A stretch of 64,000 nt of DNA from Istiophorus platypterus (taxonomy: Eukaryota; Chordata; Actinopteri; Istiophoriformes; Istiophoridae), in the NCBI GenBank assembly GCA_016859345.1, contig CM029111.1, forward strand, positions 14,462,214 through 14,526,213, given 5' to 3'. Each line of letters starts with the position of its first letter. Positions within the stretch are counted from its first letter, which is position 1. The notes beneath the pieces are model-generated. The model made no database searches. It saw only the letters and a list, made by a program, of their open reading frames with translations, and was not told the origin of the DNA. Position numbers and translations under genes: made by a program. Positions 48,706 to 60,419 of this stretch are shown piece after piece.

Positions 48706-48861
48706 TCACTCGCAGCTGGAGTCCGCTGCCACGCTCACCGGAGGCGAGTGTCTGTGTCGGAGCAGTTTGCCCTGGTTGGACGTCTGTCGTTGGGTGGAGC
48801 GGGAAGGACGGGCGAAGCAGAAGGTCAAAGTGCTGCCAGAGCTGCAGTCGTAGCTTCCATC
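48706..48861 (-). CDS. mtcl2: mtcl2 exon 9: C-terminal LTFCFARPSR motif
   Basis: A 156-base terminal exon after a polypyrimidine-rich acceptor (CTCTCTCCGGTCAG). It encodes 51 residues including SGSTLTFCFARPSRS and stops at TGA (48,708-48,706). The motif occurs at the C-terminus of long SOGA/MTCL isoforms. Confidence 0.82.
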   Translation of the reverse strand, partial: DGSYDCSSGSTLTFCFARPSRSTQRQTSNQGKLLRHRHSPPVSVAADSSCE

Positions 48862-51800
48862 CTGACCGGAGAGAGAGGGAACAGAGGGAGAATTGGGGGG
48901 GGGGGTAGAAATGCTTTACAGAATAATACCTGTTTGTTGAGGCTCGTTAGGTCTGCAACGATTTGCAGATTGGCGTCAATTTTAATAATCAATATATCCT
49001 TTTACTCATTTTTAAGCAAAAATGAAAAATACTGTTCCAGCTTCTCAAATCTGATAATGTGAGGATTTGGGTATTTTGTTTGTTTGTTTGTTTGTTTATT
49101 TGTTTGTTTGTATGTTTGTCATATACCACAGGAAACTGAATATCTTTGAGTTTTGGACTATCAATAAAAGCAAGCAATTTGAATATGCCTCGTTCAGTTG
49201 TGAGTGATTATAAAGGGCATTTTCATTTTAAAGACAAAAAAATTCATCTATTACTTCGGAGAGTAATCAGAAGAATACTTGATAATTAGGATAATCGTTA
49301 GTTGCAGCCCTGTCTGTAACTAACGATGTGTTTTTTTACTGTCAATGAATCTTACAATTATTTTTAGTAATCGAGTTATTTTGCAAAAAGCTCAGAATAT
49401 AATGAAAAATGCACCTCACAGTTTCCTAAAGCCCAAAGTGTCAATGTCTGGTTTAACAAAAACCCTAAAACTCAAAGATATTCAGTTTATGGTAAAATAA
49501 AGAAGCAGCCATTTGGTAATTTTGCTCAATAAATGACTCAGAAATGTTACTGATTATCTTTCTGTTGATTGACTGATCGATTAATTGATTTACATGAATC
49601 AACCCCAGAGTCATGTGAACATAGCCTCTGTACCCATATTAAGTTTCTGGAAAACTCTATTACAGAAATTGTCTCTATTAAAGGTGAACCAGTTTTTTGT
49701 TAGTTTACAAGTCCTGAAGTCTCTACCATGTATGCTCAGATACAATCCAGAACAAACATTTTTTACTATTTTTAAACTGAATTTGTGAATGATCTGAAAT
49801 AAATAAACAAATGCATATGTTAATATGTATACATAAATGCATATTTAAGACATATAAACTTATGTTTACACTGAACTATGGCCTCATAATGAACAGTGTG
49901 GAAAGAAAGTGTCCCATGTCTTAACATATCTGCTGACCCTGGATGCAGTGGGGCATGTTTTTCTTCGGTCGACTCACCTCTGCTCTGACGGCCATGCTGG
50001 TTCTGACGCCGTGGTTCAGGCTGCTTCCCCTCTCCTCTCTCTGGGCCCGGCCGCCCTCCTCCCTCTGCTTCATGAACCTCTGGTTGACGATTCTCGTCAC
50101 GCTGTCGGTCCTGTGCAGCGGTGCGGCGGCAGGAGACCTCGCCGGAACACGTTCCAGGTTCTTCAGGCCGCCACCCTTCGCCTTCTGTCCCGATCCCGGC
50201 ACTGGTTTCTCAGCCCGGCCGCTCACCCTGCGCAGAAACTCCGAGACCAAGCCGTAGCGGTTGGCGCCCGCGGATTTGGCGGGAGGCTTGGCGCTGCTTG
50301 GAGAGCTGTGGTTCTGTCCCGTGCCTGGTTTGTGGCCAGATTGTCGGGTCCACGTGGGGCTTTGGTTCCACAGTGCTCGTTCTCTAGAAGTGGATACAGA
50401 GGAAGAAGGACTCAAACTGCTGGGTGATGGGAGAGATGATGCGCTGGACGCGGAGTGTCTCCGGTACAGTTTAGGTGAGGAGGTGGTGGGTCTGGGCCTC
50501 TCGATTCGACCCGTTACTCCATCCAGTGAGGAGGAGATGTGGTGTGAGCGGGCAGAGGCCAAGGAGGAGCTCAGGACTCGAGAAGGGCTGCTCCTCACAG
50601 CCACCAGCCCCTGAGTCCCATCCGTCTGCAGACCGACGCTCACCATCTGTGGCCTCATGTGGGTCTGAGTACCCGAGCAGGCCACGTCCACCCACCGCCC
50701 CGCTAATCTCCCTCGCTTCTCCTGTGAACCGCCGTGAACCGTCTGCATCCAGCTGGCCGCCATCTCCTTCACGTCGTCGCTCAGGTTAGCAGATGAGCCC
50801 AGACAGAGCGGAGAGAAGGAGGTCGGCGGCGTGCACCAGGGAGAGAGAGAGTCGACAGACTCACTGTCTGCGACAGGGCTTTGAGTCAACTTAGCCAGCT
50901 GGACTCTGCGGGCTGACGGGGGGCTGTAGTAGATGCGGAAGGCCGACTTCTCCGGGGCGGTGTGGCTCCTCTCCATGACCATCTGCTCAAGATCAAGATC
51001 AGGGAAGCTAAGCGGCATGATTAGATGGTCCCAGGTCTTAACGGGGTCCTCGCGGTCCAGTTGGGCAGCCTCCTGGCTCAGATACAACCAGTTTTTCCTC
51101 TTGGAGCCGTGCGGAGAAAACTGTCGCCTCGGCCTTTTCCCCTTTGAGCTGCAGATTCTGTGAGAACAGCAGGAGGGGAATGAGTTACGTCTCAAGTGAC
51201 CTCAAGAACAAGATGGACCGGATGGAGAAAAAACTGACCTGTCAGATTCACAGGGTCGTTCATCGTGAAAGTTACCACTGACAGCCCCCTGAGCAAAGAG
51301 TGAAAAGAAACAATCAGTCAATAATGGTCATTTCACTTGTAAATCATGTTGTTTCTGAGAATTTTAAACATCCTAGCCGTTATATGGAATGAACACAGTA
51401 TTTTTAACTCTCTCAAGTCCAACTTTGCAGTAAAACATCCGTCATTCAACGTTAAACAGGTTTTTTAGTAAACAATATGCTTCCTGGGTAATAAGATGTT
51501 ATTTGGACGAATAAAAGCCGCCATCTTGAGTGTTCAACAACGCCCGCAAGTCATAAACATGGGAATCTGTGGTAGATGTGGGAAATGTCTTGAGCATGAT
51601 GGTGGTAGCGTTTAGCTCAAAGTTTGGCTGTGTGTTACTCCAGCCTCCCAGGACCACTATAATGGCAAACTAAATGTTCCTCTGAGGAAAGGAGGGATTA
51701 CAGTCCAGCAAAAGCAAAAACAACCATTAAAGAAATAAATCCGACCCTTGCAAAGCAGATCTGTTAGATTACATTCCTTATCTGGCGTACATTAAAACTG

Positions 51801-52315
51801 TCTTTCTAACTTCGTTTGACCAAGCAGATGGAGACAGTAGGAGAGAATTAAGCGAAGTTTGAAGAATACGTGCGCCGCAGAGAATCGGCTAAGGGTTTTC
51901 AACGCCGCAGATTTTAAACATGCCTGTCCTGTTTGGCTGTAGCCCCTACAAGAGATTAGCCTAAATACTCTGGCACGAGTCCTTTCATGATGCCTGTTGA
52001 ACCGAGGGTGTCGGGAGGACGCGTGGCCAGGGAGACGGATCACCGGCAGGACTTCCCGCTGAATGGCACAGCTTCACACACAGCGGGGGGGTGGGGGGCT
52101 ACACACCACATGCCTGAGGGTAAACACCATCCTCACCTCAGCTGCCTTCCCTTGCACGGTCTTGGCCTGATTGTCGATTTCAATCCCCTCATCCCGAAGC
52201 TCCGCGCCGAAGGCCTGCAACAACCCTTGCAGCACAGATATGGTTTTGTCTTTAACCTGAAAAGGAAAAATCCAGCTATATTTTGATTTTCCAAAGATGT
52301 ACCTTAGCTCTAAAG

Positions 52316-52385
<70 letters not shown>

Positions 52386-55300
52386 CTGTATGATGTAACG
52401 AACAGTGGGGAGTACTTCATCAATTACAATGAGCTCCATCTTTTTCCTCTTGAAATGTGTTTACCTGAAACAGTAAATGATCAACATCTTTTAATTTTAC
52501 CTCTTTTCCCTCCAGGTCGGGCCCGTTGACTTGGCACCACTGATGGAGGACCCACAGAATCTGCAGGGACAGTTGCATCTTTGGGTCCCTGCAGCTGTGG
52601 AGGAGGTCCCAGCGGAAGGATGGCGCTTGTCTCATCCCCCTCTCCTTAACCTCTGAGGTGCGGAGATCTTCGACACACTCCTGCTTACTTGGTGACTCTC
52701 TCATGTCGTGACTGTGCATGTTACGACTTGCACAGCCTCCAGAGGGGAAGGAGAAAGAGAAGGAATCCCAAAGGCTACCGTCCTTGTGAACAGAGTTTTT
52801 GCCCGGATCTTCTCCTGTCAAAAGCATCTCCACCCTCCCGATGAAAGCCAGCAGCATGGCTTGCAAGAGCTCCAACGCCTCGTTCAAATGCTCCGGCAGG
52901 AAGATCTTCTGTGCCCCACCGCTCGAGTCCACGTCTGTCGGAGAGGCAAAAGCACACGAGGGAGACGGACAGCACCCGTTTGGCGGTGGTGCTGTCAGGA
53001 GCTGCATCGCCGAACTCAAAATGCAGGAATGATCTCTGAGAGCCAGAAGGGTTTCATAGTCTTTCACAGTCATTCCACTGAGACCTCTATCAGGCTTTCT
53101 GCTACTATCGCCCTCCTGACGTTCTGAAGGGTCCCACTCACCACCTACAGGACCTTCTCGGGTGATGTGACAAGCAGCAATCATCCCTTCAGTTTGTGGC
53201 TGGTTACAAAGCAGAGGGGCCTCAACATCACTTTTACCTTTTTCCTCTTCCTCGTCCTGACCCTGCTGATAAATGGCGCGTCCAAATTTTGAACTTTGTT
53301 GCTCCCTCCCCTCTCTGTCCTTCATCGGCGTGGAAGCTGCCATGTTCGCCTCCGGGACATCCCGATTCTCTTCTTCTTCTTCCTCTTCCCCTCCTCCTCC
53401 TCCTCCTCCTCCTCCTCCTACTTTCTCTCTCAGGTCACTCATCTCTGCTCTCAGTCCACGGTTCTCCACCTCCAGCTCGACGATTCGCCGGCTCAGGAGC
53501 GTGGCCTCCTCTTCCACCAGTTTCAGGTGAACTTTGACCTCCGCCTCCCTGGCATGGGCGGAGTTTTGTTTGCCCTCAGGTGATTGGGTGACGTCTACGT
53601 CGCCATAGGCTGAGTGGTATTTGGCCAGCTCCTCGCGCATGCCCTCGCTCTCTGAGACCAATTTGGTGAGCTTCTTGCACATGAGAGCTAATTCCTCTTT
53701 GGCAAAGTGGAGTTGGCACTTTAGATCGGCGCTGTCATCCTTTTGGCAAAACAAACAACCGAGACAACAACCATAATCAAGGATATTTGCAACATACAGT
53801 TTCTCAGGGGTGCAGTCACTTTTTAAATCAAACATGAATTATTAATAAATCAAACCTCAATCTGTTGACAGAGCCTCTTCTCTGACTTACTGGCAGTTGA
53901 TCTGATGCTTTTCTTCTTCAGAGTCATCTGAGCAATAAAAACATAGCAAAGAGTTTTATCAAGGGATCAGTATGTACATTATCACAGTTTTAAAAAGCCA
54001 CAAAATCGGTTAAAGGAGTCTCAGTCTGGTGAATTCAATACATGTGACAACCTAAGGAGCTTTAGATGTGTAGAGATCTTGTTAAATCACGTCCAAAGCT
54101 AAGCAGGATGCTTTAACATAAAGATACAGTTAAAGGAATAGTTTGACATCTCTAGCTGAGAGTTAAATGAGAGGATCACTCCTCCTGTTTCCAGTTTTCA
54201 TGCTAAGCTAATAGCTGCTGGCTGTAGCATCCTATTTGATAGACAGACATGAGAATGGTATAATCATTCTCATCTAACTCATGGAAAAATGGTGAATAAC
54301 CAAATCATCCCATTAATGTCCAGCTATCCATTGAATAAATATAATTTTAAAATGTTCATCCTGCATTTGTTTTACTTCCTGAAATGCACCAGGTGTCCAT
54401 GGAGTGTTTGGATCCAACCTTTTTCTCAACTCTCTCCTCTACATGAATGAGTTTATTTGTAAGTCTGAGCATGAGAGGAATGTAAGCTTCTGTCTGGCGC
54501 CATTGTCTCACTCCTGGACACTAGACAGGATGTCAGCATGTTAATAATAGTCTTCTTATAGTCAGGCCCTGGTAGAAAACATTAGGGTTAGAGTCTTTTC
54601 AATTCAAGGCCAGTAAGGCCTGGAGGCTGCATAGATATACTCTGACCTGAAATGTGATATCACAAATAACAGTGAGCAACACAAAACTTATCTCCCTCAT
54701 GTATGTTACAGGAAGGAGATTAGTCTTGTGCTGCATTTCAAAATAAAAGAGCATCCTTTGGGATTTTAAACCAAATCTTCATTTATGACTTTGTCACTCT
54801 TCAGGCATGTGCAGCTACATTATAGCCTGGCAGTATTGTGTTACCAGTCAAGTCCCACACCCAGGGGTCATGGTGAGTCCAGTGGCAGTGCTAGTCTCTG
54901 AAACGTTCATCCCCCTTTCACATCCCCCTAGACTGTTTTGTGCTCCTAGATTAGGTAATCTAAGTGGATTTCCCTGCTGGGATCAAAGGGGGGACTAGCA
55001 GCTGTCTCAGATGAGTGGACCAGACTGAGCTCGATGCCAAAGCACCGAATCCCGGATTAAAACAAACACGTGTCACCAGAGAGCAACGATTGTTCACCGA
55101 AGGAGGAACCCGAAGGCAGGAAGGGCTGCGAGTGTAAAAGGCGGACTGGAAACTCAATCGCCATTCGGGGTGCGGTGGCTCCAGTTTGATGAGGGTATGT
55201 GCGGGAATGGTTGTAGGTCAGTGTGTCGCCGTGCCAACACCCGCCGTTGTGAATGCCATAATACACGCTGATCCAGATTTAGCCAAGCTTAATAGAGGCA

Positions 55301-58300
55301 GAAAGAGAGAAAGCGAGAGAGAGTCTATTTCTGTAATCTCTCGCTACCCTCTCTCTCTCTCTCTCTCTCTCCCTTTTCTCCATCCTCTGAGCTGAGGATA
55401 TCAGCTGTGCCCGGAGTTTGGGCTTCGGCATACCAGGCTGCTTCTCCCCGCCCAGGCACGGGGGCAGCTGCAGGCCGAGCCCTCCGCTCATATCATTGAT
55501 CTGCACCAGGGTCATGTGTCACCTGACATCAGGGGGACAACTGGCTAGGATGGGTGCAGCTGTGCTGGGGGTAATGGAGAGGTGGATTCCTGACTGGAGG
55601 GATAGAGGTTTGGGGGGGGGGGCAGTAGTGGACTCTTATGTTTCTGTCAAGGTTTAGGCTTGAGCACACTGATTTTTATTCAGGACTCCCTCCGGGCAAT
55701 GTTTTAAGATTACTTTAAACTGCACTGCTCATAAAAAAGACCGCAATTCACCTTTCGAACACCGCAGGAATCCTGAATGATACTCTGTGTCTGACATCTC
55801 TTTTCCACATAAAATTCAATTAACCAGTCTGAAATTTTAATGCAACCCTGCACCCTTATTGAAAAATTCATGATCTATGAATATGCAGCAATAGACTATT
55901 TCTGCCACTAGCTGTGAGTTCATAAAAATCCCGCTCGTAACCACATGCCCTAAACTCAGATTTAAGTTAAGCACAAAGAAACTTTTCCTCTTCAGCAGAT
56001 GACTGTGAAAGCCGAAACCTCTGGTCTCCATCTCTGAACGTTCACCTCTCTGCACCATGAAGCTCAAACATCCAAGTGAAGTAACAATAAGCAAACATCA
56101 TTTTTTGGCTGGTTTTAAGGTTAAATGTTCTGCTTCGGTGACGCACCTCTCTGGCTTTCTCCACCTCAGCCTGTAAGACCTGCTTGGCCACTTCCAGTTC
56201 TTGCGTCTTCTCACGGAGCACCTCGTTTTCCCACTCCAACTGGGAATTCTTCTTCTGCACTGCCTCCAGCTGGTTGTAAAGCCGGAGGGAAACGCTCTTT
56301 GCGACCTGTAAAAAAAAAAGAAAAAAAACAAAGAGCAGTTTATTGTAGCTCTAATATGAGCAAATGGTCCCCCTGGGCATAGATATGTAAATGGTCCCCC
56401 ACCCAGCCCCCCCCCCCCCAACAGAAGAAAAAGACAACAAGAATGAAAGAGACACAAACTGACAACAAACAACACACTGGTCTTGTGTCTTTGTGGTAAT
56501 TTAGTCTCTCTTTTTGGTAATTTTCTGTGTTTTGGGGGGTTTGTTTTGTCTCTTTATAAATGTTTCTTAAAGGTCTCTTCTCTTTTTGATCATATTGTGT
56601 CTTTGTTATCATTATACTTCTCTTTCCTAGTCATTCTGCATCGCTTTGTGCTCATCTTGTTTTTCTTCATGTATGTTTGTAGACATTTTTACCTTTTTTT
56701 TGCAACACATTTACCCTAGTCTTTCTAGTCATTGGATTGAATTTCCAAAAAGAAATGCTAACAGTCATTTCAAACAGAGGGTCTGGCACTAGGGCCCCCA
56801 GATCTCCTTGGGCCTGTTCACTAATCCAGCCATGGCTCCATTCGGGCAAAATCTTTTTTTTTTCTCCCTGGTTGTACTAATGAGCATTGTTTTGTGACTG
56901 CAGCATGTTCTCCACAGCAGTCGGTTTGGCTAAAGCTGAGAAACGTAAAATGAAAATGCTTGTGACAGGAATTCACCATATGAGTGGATTGGGGGGGGGG
57001 TGAAGCTGAGGCTGTTGGGAAACATACACCACCACACATACGTTGGTTCAGAGAAACGAGCCTGGTTGCCACCGCAGAGTTTCATTTTAACAACGGAGTG
57101 ATTGACCTGCCATGATTCCTATAAAGATTTCTACGCTTTTATGTTTCCTACTCATGGAGAACAACTCACCACATAATTACACCATGGTCTGTTAAAAATA
57201 TCAACAGGATGCATGATGAGGACATTTCAACCTAATGAAATTTTTGTGGCGGGGGCAAACAGCGGGGAGAGCTTTTACAGCACAGCAAAAAGCCGTGACT
57301 CAGGGTGCTGTCAACTGATTACAGTCTTCAAGCGTGTACGAACAAAGTCGATCACTGTTTGGACCACTGGGATGAAGGGGGAAAAAAAATGCTTTGTGCA
57401 ACTAACAGAAAATGTTCACTTTGATGCCGGCAACTGGAATAGCAGTGATTCAGCCAAGAGCCATTTTTTGGGAGAAAGGGCTTTTAGTGTTTTTGTTGGC
57501 CGTGAGGGAGTTTTCGCATGACCGCACGGTCCTGCACACACGGGGGGAGGGGGAGCTGCACCCTCCTGACCTTGATGTCGTGCTCCAGGCTCCTGACCAG
57601 CTCCCCGTCCACCTGTCCCGTCTGAGCCACTCGGATGCTGCGGCGCTCGGCCTTGCGGAGGCGGTAATGCAGGATGCGGCACGTCTTGTTGGCCTGCTCC
57701 AGCTGCAGCCGCAGCTCCTGCAGCTGGAACACTTCCTCCTCCTGGAACATGTCGCGCATTTCCAGCATCTCACAGCGGAGCTCCTCCACCTCATCCTGGG
57801 ACAGACAACATAGAAATACAGCCGCTGAGGACCACAAAAATCCAGTTTGGGTTTGAGGCTCAGAGCAAAACAGACAAACATGGATACCTCACATCAACCA
57901 AAGACCATTGTTCAGTGTCATTTAACCCAGATTTACTGGATACAGCATCAGATTTTCAATACACAGTGTTTTAATCTTCGCACAACCAACTTTGACAAAT
58001 ATTCACCAGCTGTAAACGTGGGAATCTTTCCCATCTCTACCATCCATCCAAACATGATATGAACACAGCATAAATACCGTCCAGCTTCATTGTGGGACAT
58101 TAGGATACAGTGTTTTTGGAGCTACCAAAGACTAAAGGTCAGGATAACTCAGCCTCTGCTGCATCAATTTTGACCATTCGGTTTTTATTCCATCTCCTCT
58201 GAGCCCCACAACTTTATGAAAATGCATTACTTCTTTACTGGAGTGCCCCTCCACGAGGAAGGAAACTGCACTGGACCTAATTCACCTCACTCTCCTTACT

Positions 58301-60419
58301 GCAAATTTATATATATATTTATATTAATATAATGACATAATGTAATATAATATATTTAAGGTAGTGGACAGTAACTAAGTAAATCTATTCAAGTACTGTA
58401 CATAAGTAAAAATTTAATGTACTTTTACTTTATTTAAATAATTACATGTCAGGGCACCATAGTTAGCAAATTAGGCTTTCCCAAACATATGAATAACTTT
58501 TGAAATATAACACTTGTGATGGTCAGTTATCAGAAAATGGTTGGTGACTGAACTGATCAATTGTTAAAAGTCATTTTTTTAACGACATTTCATGCTTCCA
58601 GCTTCCTAAATTTCTTAAATGACAATAAACTGTAAAAAATTTGAGGTTTGTGCTGTTAGTCAGAAAAAGACAAGTTTTGTGAGGGTGTCACTTTGAGTTC
58701 TGGGTTATTGTGAAGGCTTTTCTCACTATATTTTTTTTTACCTTTTTACAAACCAAACAACAGAGGGGTTGATCAAAAAAACGAAAAAACGAGCTGATCA
58801 ATCCATTGTGAAAACAATCATTAGTTACAAGCCTATATTAAATAGTTAAAAAAAATATCCCTACTTAAACCAACTCCAACAGTTAAACGCTGCACAATAT
58901 TAATGCACAAGTAATAATAATCTAATTATTTAGTGTGTAATAGTATAAGAGTCACAGTCATTGGGAACCTTTACATGTTATACTTTAAGTACATTTTACT
59001 AATAAGTTTTACAGACTTTCACTTAGGTTAAGTTTTGAGTACACTACTTCCACTTGTAATTGAGTATTTTTACAGTGTGTCATTGGTACTTCTCCTTGAG
59101 AAAAGGGCCTGAATACTCGATCCACCACTGCCTATTTATAAAAACATGTCATACATGAAATGAAAGGCGCAGCAGCCTCCATCACTCGCGGTGCATACAC
59201 TCAATCACTGTTTAAAACACCTACAACAAACATGACCGTGCGAGTCCCCGTTTTGCCAATTTCCACCGTTGGACTGCACTAATTGACAGTGACAGCTGCT
59301 TCTGAAAACATTTGACACCCAATGAAAAGCTTCTCAGTTGCAACAAGAACTCAAATAACTGGCAGATTGGTTTTGATTGGTCTGTTTTTCCAGCAATTTT
59401 GCAGGGTGGGTTTTTTTTTTTTTTTTTTTAGTATCTTGTGATGCTTCCGATGATGCCACGGTGATGATGATGATGCTGATGACTTTAGACTTGACTTCTT
59501 CCATGAGAGCTTCCTCTCGCTTTGTCCTGCGGTCAGTCTAATGAGGGCTGGCGTGAGCGTTCACACAAAATCGGCTCTGGCGTTCAGAGTCTGCAGGGCC
59601 TCCCGCTGGGACTCGCACGCTCTTACAGATCTCATAAAGAGGCAAAAGCCAACACAGAGATATGTGGAAATTTAAGTGAAAGAAAGCTGGATATCATGCA
59701 AACGGAATTAAAGTCGCAAACCGAATTTAAACAAATCGAATCAAGTATAACTGAATTAAACTTACTTTCAGATACTCGTTCTCTGATCTCAAGTCCTCCA
59801 CCTCCCTGACGAGATCCTCGGTTGTCTCCCCCATCACAAATTCCATGAACTTCCCCGGGGCGCTTAACAAAGCGAGGCCCCCTCCGGAGGCATCGGGCTG
59901 CAGAGCGCAGGAGCCTCCGGCTGCCTGTGCGCACGGTTTGCCGTCACCTTTCCCCCCGCTGCCCGGGGTCACATAAGCTCTGCCGTCTATCCAGCTTAAC
60001 TCGTTGTCGCTGGCCGGAGAGTCCCGCTTGTTGCCCTCCGAGGAGCAGTCGGATATTTCCGAGCTGCTCCCGGAGGAGGAGAGCTTCCCGGAGAGGCAGC
60101 CGGAGTCCTTGCTCAGGTCCTCCGAAGCGTTGCTGGCGTCTGAGAGCTTCCTCTGCGCGCTATGCGGGCTCCTCTGGCACTCCGCCGTGCCACCGCACGA
60201 CACTTTCCCCGGGCGCTTCCCCTGCTGCCCTGCAGTTTTCACCTCCCTCTCGGGGTCGCTCTGGCCCGACTGCGTCTCCTTGGAGCAGCAGCCACCCTGA
60301 GCATCTTTAGAGGACGGATCCTTCTTCTTCTTCTTCTGGACGGAAACCTGCTGTTGCGTCTTGGGTTGTTTATGGCTCCGGAGCGCAGACTTTGCGCTCT
60401 TTTCTACTTCTCTGTTCAT
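48706..60419 (-). CDS. mtcl2: SOGA/MTCL-family microtubule-associated protein, SOGA1 (MTCL2) type
   Basis: Nine coding exons on the minus strand: 60419-59766, 57795-57571, 56305-56147, 53927-53856, 53739-52465, 52256-52137, 51288-51239, 51157-49978, 48861-48706. Phases all match and the total is 3,891 bases (1,296 residues plus stop). The conserved coiled-coil core in exons 2-5 is nearly identical to SOGA1: ELRCEMLEMRDMFQEEEVFQ, CRILHYRLRKAERRS, TGQVDGEL, AKQVLQAEVEKARE, DDSADLKCQLHFAKEE, LMCKKLTKL, HLKLVEEEATLLSRRIVELE. Human MTCL2 crosslinks Golgi-associated microtubules; SOGA1 was first described as an adiponectin-induced inhibitor of autophagy. The C-terminus has ISVGLQT-like MVSVGLQTDG and ends with STLTFCFARPSRS. 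It is shorter than human SOGA1 (about 1,660 residues as I recall). A TTTATT at 48,305 suits the polyadenylation site. Confidence 0.9.
48862..49977 (-). repeat. mtcl2 intron 8, filled by two family B repeat copies
   Basis: About 48,935-49,310 and 49,320-49,600 are two copies of the same dispersed repeat, recognisable by GGTCTGCAACGATTTGCAGA-type starts, AATCTGATAATGTGAGGATT, TATCTTTGAGTTTTGGAC and GTTAGTTGCAGCCCTG. The second is in the opposite sense (AACTCAAAGATATTCAG). The remainder is AT-rich with no exon. Confidence 0.55.
49077..49118. repeat. (TTTG)n microsatellite
   Basis: Interrupted TTTG tetranucleotide array downstream of mtcl2 exon 8, within the last intron. Confidence 0.9.
49978..51157 (-). 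CDS. mtcl2: mtcl2 exon 8: Ser/Pro/Arg-rich C-terminal region
   Basis: Residues 852-1245. Mostly predicted disorder, with family islands: NLSDDVKEMA, ACSGTQTHMRPQMVSVGLQT and a late helix RIVNQRFMKQREEGGRAQRE corresponding to the NVARILNKK helix of SOGA1. The donor GAG|GTGAGT ends the exon in phase 0. Basic, Pro-rich content fits the microtubule-binding tail of MTCL proteins. Confidence 0.87.
51239..52256 (-). CDS. mtcl2: mtcl2 exons 6-7
   Basis: Exon 6 (52256-52137, 40 residues) has SVLQGLLQAFGAELRDE, similar to the ALLEDFRAELRED segment of SOGA1. Exon 7 (51288-51239) is a 50-base exon ending in phase 2 with ESDR. The intron before exon 6 is only 208 bases, and about a third of it is a TG repeat. 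Confidence 0.8.
52319..52384 (-). repeat. (TG)33 inside the short mtcl2 intron 5
   Basis: A perfect CA33 on the plus strand, hence UG33 in the transcript, ending 62 bases before the exon 6 acceptor. Confidence 0.95.
52465..53739 (-). CDS. mtcl2: mtcl2 exon 5: coiled coil end, Gly/Glu run and divergent centre
   Basis: Residues 371-795. The first 90 residues are conserved coiled coil. A Gly10-Glu7 run encoded by a GGA/GAA microsatellite (53,369-53,419) follows, then divergent sequence with a few SOGA1-like islands (REGPVGGE). I chose the CAG|GTAAAC donor at 52,465; a second in-phase donor (GAG|GTAAAA, exon end 52,501) would drop twelve residues. Confidence 0.82.
53369..53419 (-). repeat. Coding trinucleotide repeat (poly-Gly/poly-Glu) in mtcl2
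   Basis: TCC and TTC units on the plus strand translate on the minus strand as a glycine run followed by a glutamate run, with no frame break in the exon. Confidence 0.9.
53856..57795 (-). CDS. mtcl2: mtcl2 exons 2-4: main coiled coil
   Basis: Exons 57795-57571, 56305-56147 and 53927-53856 encode residues 219-370, all phase 0. Heptad-like Leu/Glu patterning runs throughout. This is the best conserved part and fixes the family. Exon 4 begins with ATG after its acceptor, so it could also serve as an internal start. Confidence 0.9.
53928..56146 (-). other. mtcl2 intron 3, with a common fish repeat
   Basis: About 54,125-54,310 reads like a repeat abundant in spiny-rayed fish (AAAGGAATAGTTTGACATCT ... 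GAGAGTTAAATGAGAGGATC ... TGCTAAGCTAATAGCTGCTGG). A (CT)n tract lies at 55,349-55,372. The 54,800-55,700 part is non-repetitive, but no exon with matching splice phase was found. Confidence 0.55.
56306..57570 (-). other. mtcl2 intron 2, no gene seen
   Basis: The sequence contains homopolymer tracts near 56,308-56,330, 56,408-56,420 and 56,990-57,001, and repeat-like TTTGTGTCTTTGT text (56,480-56,680). No coding exon is supported. Confidence 0.55.
57796..59765 (-). other. mtcl2 intron 1, with a family A repeat
   Basis: A minus-orientation family A repeat spans about 58,355-59,135, starting near GTAGTGGACAGTAACTAAGTA and ending at TCCACCACTG, with family B text inside (58,520-58,830). A (GAT)n-like tract lies near 59,460-59,480. 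No coding exon is supported. Confidence 0.6.
59766..60419 (-). CDS. mtcl2: mtcl2 exon 1: disordered N-terminus
   Basis: Residues 1-218. The exon is Lys/Ser-rich and low in structure, with the family SSSEISDCSSEG box and an end in EDLVREVEDLRSENEYLK, the entry to the coiled coil in SOGA/MTCL proteins. The start is the ATG at 60,419-60,417. A KKKKK run is encoded by a TTC-type repeat on the plus strand (60,320-60,340). Confidence 0.88.

Noticed and set aside
49909..50789. Several overlapping plus-strand ORFs of 88-172 codons
   Set aside because: They are antisense to mtcl2 exon 8, whose minus-strand frame carries the family motifs and matching splice sites.
53196..53583. Plus-strand ORFs rich in Leu, Ser and Pro
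   Set aside because: They are antisense shadows of mtcl2 exon 5 and its GGA/GAA repeat.
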